Source: Clostridium amylolyticum | GTDB taxonomy: Bacteria; Bacillota; Clostridia; Clostridiales; Clostridiaceae | Direction: 5' to 3' | Length of the DNA stretch: 64,000 bases | NCBI RefSeq assembly: GCF_900142075.1 | Contig: NZ_FQZO01000001.1 | Span: 682,001-746,000, forward strand | Shown here: positions 34,363-43,286 of the stretch, piece by piece | Layout: every line of letters begins with the position of its first letter | Position numbering within the stretch: position 1 is the first letter of the stretch | Notes under the pieces: generated by a model | What the model saw: only the letters and a program-made list of their open reading frames with translations | Told to the model about the DNA's origin: nothing | Databases searched by the model: none | Translations under genes and position numbers: made by a program

Positions 34363-35421
34363 ATGAGTATAAAAGTAATTATGTGCGGATTAGGAGCTAT
34401 GGGTTCTGGAATGGCAAGGATGATAGCGGAAAAACAGGGGATAGACATAGTGGCAGCCATAGATGCCAGCACTGAGAAAAAAGGAAAGTCTTTAAAGGAT
34501 GTACTTGGTATTAATAAATATTCAGAAGTTATAATAAGAGATGATTTTGAAAACACCATAATGAATACTGAGGCAGACGTGGTTTTATTAGCCATAGATT
34601 CTTTCCTAGAAAAAGTATATCCATATATTGAGTTCATACTTAAATCAAAAAAGAATTGTATTACTATTGCAGAAGAAATGGCGTATCCTTATACCATTAA
34701 CCAAGAGATTTCAGATAAAATGAATGACATAGCAAAAGAAAATGATGTAACTTTGCTAGGCACTGGAGTAAATCCAGGATTTGTTTTAGATACTCTAGTA
34801 GTGGTTCTTTCAGCAGCGTGTAGGAAGATAGAAAAGATTAAGGCGGTAAGGATAAATGACTTATCCCCCTTTGGCACTACCGTAATGAAAACTCAAGGGG
34901 TGGGCTTAAGTGAAAAAGAGTTTTATGAGGGACTAGAAGATGGAAGTATAGTTGGTCATATAGGATTTAAACAATCCATACCTTTAGTAGCTAAAGCCTT
35001 AGGAATAACCATTGATGACATAGAAGAACTGAGAGAACCCATTATATCTAAAACCTATAGGAAAACACCCTACGCTGAAGTTAAACCTGGAATGGTAGCT
35101 GGCTGTAGACATATTGCATATGGAAAGTATAAGGGAGAAGTACTAATTACTATGGAACACCCTCAACAGGTGTTGCCTGAGTTAGAAAATATTAAAACCG
35201 GAGACTATATAGAAATCTTAGGAGATCCTAAACTATCATTATCCATTTTACCAGAAACCCCAGGGGGAATAGGCACTATAGCACTGGCAGTAAATATGAT
35301 ACCTCAAGTAATAAGTGCATCAGCTGGATTAAAAACAATGATAGACCTTCCATTGCCTCATGGAATTGAAAATAGTTTTGAAGATCAAGTTCATTATTAT
35401 AATTGCCAAGGGGTGAAATAA
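34363..35421 (+). CDS. ord: 2,4-diaminopentanoate dehydrogenase
   Basis: A 352-residue NAD(P)-dependent amino acid dehydrogenase that oxidatively deaminates 2,4-diaminopentanoate to 2-amino-4-oxopentanoate in ornithine fermentation. The Rossmann motif GLGAMGSGMARMI opens the protein, and a dihydrodipicolinate-reductase-like fold follows. The ATG at 34363 follows AAGGGGG and lies just after the sigma-54 promoter; the longer frame from 34255 would run through the promoter. The order ord-ortA-ortB-oraS-oraE agrees with known clostridial ornithine clusters. Confidence 0.93.
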   Translation: MSIKVIMCGLGAMGSGMARMIAEKQGIDIVAAIDASTEKKGKSLKDVLGINKYSEVIIRDDFENTIMNTEADVVLLAIDSFLEKVYPYIEFILKSKKNCITIAEEMAYPYTINQEISDKMNDIAKENDVTLLGTGVNPGFVLDTLVVVLSAACRKIEKIKAVRINDLSPFGTTVMKTQGVGLSEKEFYEGLEDGSIVGHIGFKQSIPLVAKALGITIDDIEELREPIISKTYRKTPYAEVKPGMVAGCRHIAYGKYKGEVLITMEHPQQVLPELENIKTGDYIEILGDPKLSLSILPETPGGIGTIALAVNMIPQVISASAGLKTMIDLPLPHGIENSFEDQVHYYNCQGVK

Positions 35422-35423
35422 CT

Positions 35424-35717
35424 GTGAACATATATAAGGATACTTGGGTAGAGATAGAAAAAATTGTGCTAACTAGTAAAGAGAGAGCCAATAATATACC
35501 CATGGATACAAAAGGTACGGATTTGAAAATGCTTTGTAAAGGTTTTCTGTTGCGGGACAGTCTTCTAGGAGAAGAAGCTGAAATAATCACCTTAACTGGA
35601 AGAATTGTTAAAGGAATGATATGTAAGGTCAATCCAAGTTATGATCATGGCTTTGGTGATTTTATACCTGAAATTATGTATATAGGAATACAAGCTAGAT
35701 CACTATTAGGAAATTAA
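35424..35717 (+). CDS. ortA: 2-amino-4-ketopentanoate thiolase, alpha subunit
   Basis: A 97-residue small subunit of the PLP-dependent thiolase that splits 2-amino-4-ketopentanoate with CoA to acetyl-CoA and alanine. The family opening DTWVEIEKIVL and the acidic GFGDFIPEIMYIG end are present. GTG at 35424 has AAGGGGTG 8 bases upstream; the in-frame start at 35403 lies in ord. The ord stop and this start are two bases apart, so translation is coupled. Confidence 0.92.
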   Translation: MNIYKDTWVEIEKIVLTSKERANNIPMDTKGTDLKMLCKGFLLRDSLLGEEAEIITLTGRIVKGMICKVNPSYDHGFGDFIPEIMYIGIQARSLLGN

Positions 35718-35735
35718 TATAATGCAGGTGAAAAT

Positions 35736-37142
35736 ATGAATAAGTATGAAGAGTTAATGAATAGAAAGCAAGAAATATTATTAAAGTCCTTAGGAACGGA
35801 TTATTCTAAATATGAAATTGATACCCTAGCATTTAATTATGAAAAAATGATGAGAGATATTAATTACAGCCTTAATGAAATAAAAGAAATACAAAAAGAG
35901 GTAGGAGTTTCTGATACTCCTATGCTGGAGCTTAAGAATATTACAGCATTGGCTAGAAAAGTTTCTAAAAACGGCTGTGCAGCAAGAATAATGTTAAAGG
36001 ATGAAAGCTGTAACCCTTCAGGAAGTTTTAAAGATAGACGAGCTGCCTTGGCTGTTTATGATGCCATGAAAAAAGGATATAAAGGGGTAGCTTCTGCAAC
36101 CTCAGGTAATTATGGCGCAGCGGTAGCTTCACAAGCTGCCATGCGAGGGCTTAAGTGTATTATAGTTCAGGAAGCTTTTGATTCTAGAATGATAGGACAA
36201 CCAGAAATACTAGAAAAGGCTAGAAAATGTGAAGGCTTTGGAGCGGAAGTTATAAGGCTTACTTTGGGACCAGAATTGTTTTATGCATACTTAAAAATAT
36301 TAGAGGAAACTGGTTATTATAATGCATCTTTATATTCAGTTTATGGTATTGCTGGAGTAGAAACCTTAGGCTATGAGATTGCAGAACAATGCAGAGAAAA
36401 GTTTCAGAAAGATCCTGTGGCGGTGGTGGTAACTCACGCTGGTGGAGGAAATGTAACAGGTACCGCTAGAGGTCTTATAAAAGCAGGTGCTTTAGACACA
36501 GAAGTCATAGGTGCGTCAGTGGATTTATCCGGACTTCATATGGCATCGGATAAGGATTTTAATAGAAAATCTTTTACCACAGGGCATACAGGTTTTGGAG
36601 TGCCATTTATTGTTAACCCTGATAGATCAGATGTACCAAGAAGTGCAGCGAGACCCTTACGATATATGGATAGGTATGTAACAGTGCCTCAAGGAGAAGT
36701 TTTTTACATGACAGAACTTTTAGCTCAAATAGAAGGACTAGAAAGAGGCCCTGCTGGAAATACATCTTTAGCTGCAGCCTTTGTGCTATCTCAACAATAT
36801 GGAAATGATGATATTATCGTGGTGCAGGAAACAGAATATACCGGTGCGGGTAAACATATATTGCCCCAACTATCCTTTGCCAAAAAAAATGGAATAAAGA
36901 TAGAAATAGGGGATCCCAAGGATGAGATACCGGGAAAAAATATTATACTTCCCAATGAACCATGTAAATTATTTGTAAAAGAAATGGATATGAGCAGTTT
37001 AAAAGAGTCGTATATTAAAAATTTATTACCACAAATTTTAGATAAGGAGCTTTCAGAAGAAGATATAGATTTCTTATGCATGGAAACTAAATGGGATAAA
37101 AAGCATGTGCTAAATGCTCTAAAAAAGTTAACACATAAATAA
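35736..37142 (+). CDS. ortB: 2-amino-4-ketopentanoate thiolase, beta subunit
   Basis: A 468-residue PLP enzyme of the threonine-synthase-like fold. The cofactor lysine lies in NPSGSFKDRRA, and the phosphate-binding glycine loop is in THAGGGNVTG. With OrtA it forms the thiolase of ornithine oxidation. GAGNTG-like ribosome site (CAGGTG) precedes the ATG. Gene order and length agree with the Clostridium sticklandii enzyme family. Confidence 0.94.
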   Translation: MNKYEELMNRKQEILLKSLGTDYSKYEIDTLAFNYEKMMRDINYSLNEIKEIQKEVGVSDTPMLELKNITALARKVSKNGCAARIMLKDESCNPSGSFKDRRAALAVYDAMKKGYKGVASATSGNYGAAVASQAAMRGLKCIIVQEAFDSRMIGQPEILEKARKCEGFGAEVIRLTLGPELFYAYLKILEETGYYNASLYSVYGIAGVETLGYEIAEQCREKFQKDPVAVVVTHAGGGNVTGTARGLIKAGALDTEVIGASVDLSGLHMASDKDFNRKSFTTGHTGFGVPFIVNPDRSDVPRSAARPLRYMDRYVTVPQGEVFYMTELLAQIEGLERGPAGNTSLAAAFVLSQQYGNDDIIVVQETEYTGAGKHILPQLSFAKKNGIKIEIGDPKDEIPGKNIILPNEPCKLFVKEMDMSSLKESYIKNLLPQILDKELSEEDIDFLCMETKWDKKHVLNALKKLTHK

Positions 37143-37159
37143 AATAAGGGGAATGGGAA

Positions 37160-37519
37160 ATGAAAAGAATAGATGATTTTAATAAAAGAAGACAACACCT
37201 GGCAAATTTATCTGAGGAAGAGCTTTTTAATAGGTTTTGGGAGTTAACAGAAAAAATTGTAAAACCTTTGGTGGATATAGCCTATAAGAACACATCTCCT
37301 GCCATAGAAAGAAGCGTGTTGTTAAGAATGGGATTTTCCAGTATTGAGGCAGATAATATAGTTAAATACGGATTAAAATGGGGATTGTTAGGATATGGCA
37401 TGGGGCATGCGGTATTGTGCTTAGGTGAAAATAATAAGATAGACTATAAAGAAGCAGGAAGTTTGTTATCTATAGGACAAGGCTGGGAAACTGTTAATAG
37501 AATTTTAAGGGGGAATTAA
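37160..37519 (+). CDS. oraS: D-ornithine 4,5-aminomutase, S subunit
   Basis: A 119-residue small subunit of the adenosylcobalamin- and PLP-dependent mutase that moves the terminal amino group of D-ornithine to carbon 4. It opens with KRIDDFNKRRQHLANLSEEEL, shown here in part, and is all-helical. AAGGGGAATGGG precedes the ATG. Its stop is one base before the TTG start of oraE. Confidence 0.93.
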   Translation: MKRIDDFNKRRQHLANLSEEELFNRFWELTEKIVKPLVDIAYKNTSPAIERSVLLRMGFSSIEADNIVKYGLKWGLLGYGMGHAVLCLGENNKIDYKEAGSLLSIGQGWETVNRILRGN

Positions 37520-37520
37520 T

Positions 37521-39707
37521 TTGCTTTATGAAGATAAAAAGTTAGATATTTTTGAAATATTAAGAGATTTAGACAAATATCATCCTAAAAGAAAAGGATG
37601 GACATGGAGAAAAAAACATGAAGGCACTTTGGGAGAATTTGAATATAGCGAAATAAGTGAGTGTCTTAAAAAATCAGAACCCCTTCCTGCTTCTAGAAGT
37701 TTTCATGGCATAGATCCCCAACCTGAGCCAGTTATAACCACAGAGATAGCTTCAGGGAGGTTTGAAGATGATATAAGGCGAATGAGAATGGCTGCTTGGC
37801 ATGGAGCAGATCATATTATGGTGATAAGAACTGCAGGACAAAGTCATTTCGATGGATTAATAGAAGGTACACCAGAAGGTGTGGGAGGGGTACCTATCAC
37901 TAGAAAGCAAGTGAGAGCTACCAGGAAAGCTTTAGATATTATAGAGGATGAGGTAGGCAGGGAAATCAATTTTCACTCCTACGTATCAGGAGTGGCAGGA
38001 CCTGATATAGCCGTAATGTTTGCGGAAGAAGGAGTAAATGGAGCCCATCAAGATCCGCAGTACAACGTGCTTTATAGAAATATAAATATGGTGAGATCTT
38101 TTGTTGATGCTGCAGTAGCAAAAAGGATAATGAGTTCTGTAGATATGCTTCAGATAGATGGAGCCCATAATGCTAATGCTACAGCTATGAAAGGGTATAA
38201 AGTTATGCCAGAACTTATGGTACAGCATGCTATAAACTGTAAGTTTTCAGAAATGGCGGGGATGAGAAAGGATTTAATAGCTTTATCTACAGTACCGCCT
38301 ACATCTTCTCCAGCACCTTGTTTAAAGATAGATTTACCCTATGCAGTAGCTCTTAGGGAAATATTTAAAGATTATAAGATGAGAGCCCAAATGAATACTA
38401 AGTATATAGAATCTTGTACCAGAGAAGCTACTGTAAGCCATACGTTAAATTTATTAATATCAAAATTAACCTCTGTGGATATACAAAGTACCATAACTCC
38501 CGATGAAGGAAGAAATGTACCTTGGCATTATAATAACATTCATGCTATTAATACGGCTAAGCAAGCCCTAGTAGGTATGGATGGGCTTATGGATATGATT
38601 GAACTTAAAAATCAAGGATATTTAAGAGATAAAGCAAGAGAACTAAAAGAAAGAGCAATTTTGTTTTTAGAAGAGATTTTAGAAGTAGGTGGATATTTCA
38701 AGGCAGTAGAGCAAGGCTTCTTTGTGGATTCTGGAGAATATCCTGAAAGAAATAGTGATGGTATTAGCAGAAAAATAGATGGAGGTATAGGAGAAGACAG
38801 TATAATACCTAGGGAAAGCAGTTATTATGCACCGGTTTGCGCTCATTTTGGATATAATAATGTACCTAAAAAGTACAATAAACCCTGTGATGAAATACAA
38901 GGTTGTACTTTATGCAAACATGAAAAAATAAAGTTTATAGATGAACTGGATGAAGAAGATAACGTAAATAAAAGACTGGAATTAAATAAGGAGGATAGCA
39001 GTATTGTTCCAGAAGTAGAGTGGAATAAAGATGGCGTGGTTTCTGTTACATTATTCATTCCAGAAGGTGAACTTATAAGTGAAGCCTCAGCCCTAGAAAT
39101 AGGTAAGAAAATGAATCTTACAGATGTGGAAGTAATCCACAAGGAAGTGCTTCAAAAGAGTGAAGGAACCTTGGTGGAAATAAAAGGTAGAGTGAACTTT
39201 AAAATTGATAGAGATACTTTAGTGATTAAAGAGCCAAAAAAATCTTTAAGTGAGGAGTTTTTAAAAAATTTTTTCCACGAAAATCCAGTTAAGGTGGTAG
39301 CAGCTACAGTAGGAGAGGATGAACATTCCGTAGGGCTTAGAGAAACCATTGATATTAAACATGGTGGTATTGAAAAATATGGTATTCAGTGTGTATATCT
39401 AGGAACATCTTGTCCTATAGAAAAACTACTAGATGCAGCAGTAGAAACCAAAGCTCAGGTGGTTTTAGCTAGTACCATTATCACTCATAATGAAATTCAT
39501 ATTAAGAATATGAAAAAGCTTAATGACCTTGCTATAGAAAAGGGAATTAGAGATAAATTAATAATAATATCAGGAGGTACTCAGGTCACTGAAGATATTG
39601 CAAAAGCTAGTGGCATGGATACTGGCTTTGGAAGAGGTTCCAAGGGAGTTCATGTGGCTACATTTATTTATGATGAATTTCAGAGAAGAGGTTGGTGCAA
39701 TAAATAG
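37521..39707 (+). CDS. oraE: D-ornithine 4,5-aminomutase, E subunit
   Basis: A 728-residue catalytic subunit with a PLP-binding TIM barrel in the first two thirds and a C-terminal Rossmann-type cobalamin domain. The cobalamin-histidine motif D-x-H-x-x-G is D600-E-H602-S-V-G605. The start is TTG with AAGGGGG upstream, coupled to oraS. Both cofactor domains look complete. The substrate is D-ornithine, so a racemase is needed to use L-ornithine; none is found in the window. Confidence 0.95.
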   Translation: MLYEDKKLDIFEILRDLDKYHPKRKGWTWRKKHEGTLGEFEYSEISECLKKSEPLPASRSFHGIDPQPEPVITTEIASGRFEDDIRRMRMAAWHGADHIMVIRTAGQSHFDGLIEGTPEGVGGVPITRKQVRATRKALDIIEDEVGREINFHSYVSGVAGPDIAVMFAEEGVNGAHQDPQYNVLYRNINMVRSFVDAAVAKRIMSSVDMLQIDGAHNANATAMKGYKVMPELMVQHAINCKFSEMAGMRKDLIALSTVPPTSSPAPCLKIDLPYAVALREIFKDYKMRAQMNTKYIESCTREATVSHTLNLLISKLTSVDIQSTITPDEGRNVPWHYNNIHAINTAKQALVGMDGLMDMIELKNQGYLRDKARELKERAILFLEEILEVGGYFKAVEQGFFVDSGEYPERNSDGISRKIDGGIGEDSIIPRESSYYAPVCAHFGYNNVPKKYNKPCDEIQGCTLCKHEKIKFIDELDEEDNVNKRLELNKEDSSIVPEVEWNKDGVVSVTLFIPEGELISEASALEIGKKMNLTDVEVIHKEVLQKSEGTLVEIKGRVNFKIDRDTLVIKEPKKSLSEEFLKNFFHENPVKVVAATVGEDEHSVGLRETIDIKHGGIEKYGIQCVYLGTSCPIEKLLDAAVETKAQVVLASTIITHNEIHIKNMKKLNDLAIEKGIRDKLIIISGGTQVTEDIAKASGMDTGFGRGSKGVHVATFIYDEFQRRGWCNK

Positions 39708-41039
39708 ATGAATATAAATTATTTAATTGCAGAAATAGGGAGTACTACCACAGTGGTTACTGCTATTAAATGCAATGATGAAGGTACTTCTATTTTGGCT
39801 CAAGGAAAAAGTGATACCACTATTTTTGAAGGAGATGTGAATATAGGCCTTCAAAGGGCAATTAGTGATATAGAGCTACAATTAGGAGATAAAATAGTTT
39901 ATGACAAAATGCTAGCTTGTAGTAGTGCGGCAGGAGGATTGAAAATTACTGTTCATGGTCTTATAGAAGATATGACGGTTAAAGCAGCTAAAGAAGCGGC
40001 TTTAGGTGCTGGGGGAAATATTAAATATATCACTGCAGGCAAACTAAAACCTAATGATATTAAAAAGATAAAGGAAATTCAGCCCAATATTATAATTATT
40101 GCTGGGGGAACAGATTACGGAGAAAGTGAAACTGCTATTTATAATTCTAAAATAATAAGGGATGAGGATATAAATATCCCTATTATATATTGTGGAAATA
40201 AAGCTGCGGAAGAGGAGATAAAGGAAATATTAAAAAATAAAGAATTATATATAGTGGAAAATGTATACCCTAAAGTGGATGAGCTGAATGTGGAGCCCAC
40301 TAGAAAGGTGATACAGGAAGCTTTTGAAAAAAACATAGTTAAAGCACCGGGAATGTTGGAAATAAGAAAAATGGTCACCGGAAATATTTTACCCACTCCC
40401 GGGGCGGTGATGGAGGCGGCAAAGTATCTTTACGAGATTATTGGAGACGTTTTAGTTATAGACGTGGGAGGAGCCACCACAGATATACATTCTGTAACCC
40501 TAGGAGATAGAAAAATAACTGATATTTTAGTTAGTCCTGAGCCTAAAGGGAAAAGAACCGTAGAGGGAGATTTAGGGGTATATATTAATGCAGATAATGT
40601 TATTAACCTATTAAATGATTATGAGTTAAATAATTATTCTAAGGAATATGTTAAAACACAAATAAAAGCCATTCCAGAAACTGAAGAAGAAAAATACTTT
40701 TCAAACCTTATTACTAAAAAAGCGGTGGAAGTGGCTTTAAACAGGCATGTGGGCTATATTAAAAGGATTTATGGAACTGCCAATAGTTATATGGCATATG
40801 GTAAGGATTTATCCAAAGTAAAATATATAATAGCTACAGGGGGAGCTTTAGTAAAGCTAGGAAAAGGAGAAGAAATATTAACTTCCATAAGGTATAACAA
40901 AGAGGATATTACTATGCTTCCAAGAAAAGAGGCTAGGGTACTTATGGATAATTTCTATGTTATGGCATGTGTTGGGGTTCTACTAAAAGAAAATAAAAAG
41001 ATTGCAGAGGAACTTTTAAGAGCTAGTTTAAACATTTAA
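39708..41039 (+). CDS. GlmL/MutL-like accessory protein for the B12-dependent aminomutase
   Basis: A 443-residue actin-like ATPase-fold protein. It opens with IAEIGSTTTVVTA, a phosphate-binding motif, and has a second one in VIDVGGATTDIHSV. It is related to GlmL/MutL, found next to glutamate mutase and proposed to act as a chaperone or reactivator of the cobalamin enzyme. It starts on the base after the oraE stop, so it is translationally coupled. It probably removes damaged cofactor from OraE; this role is inferred from neighbours and from diol-dehydratase reactivases. Confidence 0.88.
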   Translation: MNINYLIAEIGSTTTVVTAIKCNDEGTSILAQGKSDTTIFEGDVNIGLQRAISDIELQLGDKIVYDKMLACSSAAGGLKITVHGLIEDMTVKAAKEAALGAGGNIKYITAGKLKPNDIKKIKEIQPNIIIIAGGTDYGESETAIYNSKIIRDEDINIPIIYCGNKAAEEEIKEILKNKELYIVENVYPKVDELNVEPTRKVIQEAFEKNIVKAPGMLEIRKMVTGNILPTPGAVMEAAKYLYEIIGDVLVIDVGGATTDIHSVTLGDRKITDILVSPEPKGKRTVEGDLGVYINADNVINLLNDYELNNYSKEYVKTQIKAIPETEEEKYFSNLITKKAVEVALNRHVGYIKRIYGTANSYMAYGKDLSKVKYIIATGGALVKLGKGEEILTSIRYNKEDITMLPRKEARVLMDNFYVMACVGVLLKENKKIAEELLRASLNI

Positions 41040-41061
41040 AATTTTATTGTTTATCATCTTA

Positions 41062-41070
41062 TGCTATAAT
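41062..41070 (+). promoter_or_regulatory. Possible extended -10 promoter for the flavin reductase gene
   Basis: TGCTATAAT (41062-41070) is an extended -10 element about 33 bases before the ATG. No good -35 box is visible. Confidence 0.45.
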
Positions 41071-41102
41071 ATCCTTAATATAGCAATAGGAGGGACTAAA
41101 TA

Positions 41103-41606
41103 ATGGCTCTAGATTATACTAAATGTATGGAAAAAGGCATGAAATATTTATCAAAGCAGGGTGCCTTTTTGACCTCTAAACATGAAGACAAAGTTAATAC
41201 TATGACAGTATCCTGGGGAAGCATAGGATATATGTGGGGTAAACCGATTTTCACCATAATGGTAAGAAAATCAAGATATACCCATGGAATTATTGAAAAA
41301 GCTGATAGCTTCACCTTAAGCATTCCTACCAATAGTGATTTGAAAAAAGAATTAGGTATATGTGGATCGAAATCAGGAAGAGATGTAAATAAATATGAAG
41401 TAGCAAATATCGAACTACAGGATTCCAATGATGTAGAATCACCAATTATTAAAGGCTGTGGGATATATTTTGAGTGCAAGATAATTTATAAGAGTGATAT
41501 TGACCCTAACTTACTAAAGGGAGATGCCAATGCTTCTTGGTATTATAATGAGGATTACCATACTGTCTTTTATGGAGAGATTGTTAACTGTTACTTTAAT
41601 GAATAA
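41103..41606 (+). CDS. Flavin reductase family protein
   Basis: A 167-residue FMN-binding split-barrel protein of the flavin-reductase-like family: NTMTVSWGSIGYMWGKP and the SRYTHGIIEKADSFTLSIP block are typical. It probably binds FMN and reduces flavin or another acceptor; the substrate is not known. GGAGGG precedes the ATG. It is separate from the ornithine operon or read at its end, and is closed by a terminator. Confidence 0.86.
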   Translation: MALDYTKCMEKGMKYLSKQGAFLTSKHEDKVNTMTVSWGSIGYMWGKPIFTIMVRKSRYTHGIIEKADSFTLSIPTNSDLKKELGICGSKSGRDVNKYEVANIELQDSNDVESPIIKGCGIYFECKIIYKSDIDPNLLKGDANASWYYNEDYHTVFYGEIVNCYFNE

Positions 41607-41616
41607 ATCAATTAAT

Positions 41617-41660
41617 AAAGAGTTAAGCTTTTATTATTAAATGCTTAACTCTTTATTTTT
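41617..41660 (+). terminator. Terminator before the fatty acid operon
   Basis: A 12-bp stem AAAGAGTTAAGC/GCTTAACTCTTT with a 14-base loop is followed by ATTTTT. Confidence 0.85.
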
Positions 41661-41673
41661 GGAAAATTTAATC

Positions 41674-41703
41674 TTGACATGAATAAATATTATATTATAT
41701 ACT
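41674..41703 (+). promoter_or_regulatory. Promoter of the fab operon
   Basis: A perfect -35 TTGACA (41674-41679) is followed by TATATA (16 spacing, 41696-41701) or TATACT (18 spacing, 41698-41703). The first FabT-like operator begins inside this -10 region. Confidence 0.75.
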
Positions 41704-41717
41704 TTGACTATCAAAGT
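41701..41717 (+). promoter_or_regulatory. FabT-like operator 1
   Basis: A perfect palindrome ACTTTGA-CTA-TCAAAGT overlaps the -10/+1 region. It fits the TTTGA-N3-TCAAA pattern of FabT sites in streptococci and lactococci. Confidence 0.75.
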
Positions 41718-41721
41718 AATT

Positions 41722-41738
41722 GTTTTGATAATCAAACT
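41722..41738 (+). promoter_or_regulatory. FabT-like operator 2
   Basis: An imperfect palindrome GTTTTGA-TAA-TCAAACT lies 21 bases centre to centre from operator 1, two helical turns, so two repressor dimers could bind on the same face. Confidence 0.72.
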
Positions 41739-41819
41739 ATTTTAAATTCAAAGTAAATCTTGCCTTAACAAAGTAATGATGACTTATTTATAAAATATTA
41801 TGCTAAGGAGCCGGTAAGC

Positions 41820-42272
41820 TTGAGTAAAAGTGAACATGTATTAAATGAATTATTAGTAGATATTTTTAATGATATCTTACAAATTGAACAAGAAGCCCTA
41901 AAAAGCGGTGCACTCTCTGATATATCCGTAACAGAAATTCATACCATTGATGCCATTGGTTTATATACTGCAAGGAATATGTCTGAAGTGGCCGCGGATT
42001 TGAGAATAACTTTAGGTACATTGACCACGGCTATAAATAAGCTTATAAAAAAAGGTTATGTAGAAAGGGAAAGACTTGAAGAAGATAGAAGGGTTGTTAA
42101 AATAAAGCTCACTAAGAAAGGCAAGCTTGCCTATAGGGTACATCTAAAATTTCATAAAGATATGATTAAAGAGACCATTGATGGATTGAGTGAAGTTGAG
42201 GAAGAAGTACTAATAACCTCCTTAGAGAAGTTAAATCGCTTTTTCAAAGAAAAATATAATTTAAAGAAATAA
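41820..42272 (+). CDS. fabT: MarR-family fatty acid synthesis repressor FabT
   Basis: A 150-residue MarR-type winged-helix protein. The recognition region AADLRITLGTLTTAINKLIKKGYV is followed by the wing ERLEEDRRVVKIKLT. Position at the head of the fab operon and the two TTTGA-N3-TCAAA palindromes in front indicate FabT, which represses fab genes with long-chain acyl-ACP as co-repressor. The start is TTG at 41820 with AAGGAG 9 bases upstream. It probably autoregulates. Confidence 0.88.
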   Translation: MSKSEHVLNELLVDIFNDILQIEQEALKSGALSDISVTEIHTIDAIGLYTARNMSEVAADLRITLGTLTTAINKLIKKGYVERERLEEDRRVVKIKLTKKGKLAYRVHLKFHKDMIKETIDGLSEVEEEVLITSLEKLNRFFKEKYNLKK

Positions 42273-42283
42273 GGAGATTTCAA

Positions 42284-43261
42284 ATGAATAATGTGAGAAT
42301 AGTTTCTACAGGAAGTTCTGTGCCAGAACTAATAATCACTAATGATATGCTATCTAAATTAGTAGATACTTCAGATGAATGGATTACTACTAGAACTGGA
42401 ATAAAAAATAGAAGGGTTTCCGTAGATAAAGATACATCAGATTTAGCTACAGAAGCCGCCGTTTCTTGTATAAAGAAAGCCAGTGTAAAGGCGGAGGAAA
42501 TCGAGTTAATTATAGTAGCTACAGTAACGCCTGATATGTTTACTCCCTCCACTGCATGTATAGTACAGAATAAAATAGGTGCATTTAAAGCATCTGCTTT
42601 TGATATAAATGCTGCATGTTCTGGATTTATTTATGGGGTGGATGTAGCAAAATCTCTTCTAGGCTGTGGAAGGTTTAGAAATGCTTTGGTTATTGGTGCT
42701 GAATGCTTATCTAAAATAACTAATTGGGAAGATAGAAGTACCTGCGTACTTTTTGGTGATGCTTCTGGAGCAGTATATATGGAAGTTAGCGATAAACCTG
42801 GAATTATGAAGATATCTACAGGAGCAGAAGGAGATAAGGGAAATAGTCTTTTAAGTGGAGCTTTAAAACCTAATAATCCTTTTAATAGAAATAATACTTC
42901 CCCTTATAAAGATCATTTTGTAAAAATGAATGGTCAAGAAGTTTATAGATTTGCTACTAGGGTAATTAGTGAAAGTATTAAGGACATATTTGAAGAATTC
43001 AATTTAACTGAAAAAGATATAAAGCTTATTATACCTCACCAGGCGAACCTGAGAATTATAGAGTTTGCAAGTAAAAAATTAAATATATCCATAGATAAGT
43101 TTTATATTAATCTTCAGGATTACGGCAACACATCTTCCGCTAGTATTCCATTAGCATTAAATGAAGCTTTTGAAAAAGGTATGATTAGTGAAGGAGATAA
43201 AGTCATTGCTGTAGGGTTTGGAGGAGGATTGACCTACGGGTCTTTACTTATACAATTTTAA
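42284..43261 (+). CDS. fabH: Beta-ketoacyl-ACP synthase III
   Basis: A 325-residue thiolase-fold enzyme that starts fatty acid synthesis from acetyl-CoA (or branched starters) and malonyl-ACP. The catalytic triad is seen as Cys112 (NAACSGF), His in IPHQANLRI and Asn in YGNTSSASI. GGAGAT precedes the ATG. Starter specificity cannot be told from the sequence. Confidence 0.96.
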   Translation: MNNVRIVSTGSSVPELIITNDMLSKLVDTSDEWITTRTGIKNRRVSVDKDTSDLATEAAVSCIKKASVKAEEIELIIVATVTPDMFTPSTACIVQNKIGAFKASAFDINAACSGFIYGVDVAKSLLGCGRFRNALVIGAECLSKITNWEDRSTCVLFGDASGAVYMEVSDKPGIMKISTGAEGDKGNSLLSGALKPNNPFNRNNTSPYKDHFVKMNGQEVYRFATRVISESIKDIFEEFNLTEKDIKLIIPHQANLRIIEFASKKLNISIDKFYINLQDYGNTSSASIPLALNEAFEKGMISEGDKVIAVGFGGGLTYGSLLIQF

Positions 43262-43286
43262 TAATAAAAAAATGGAGGAATATATT

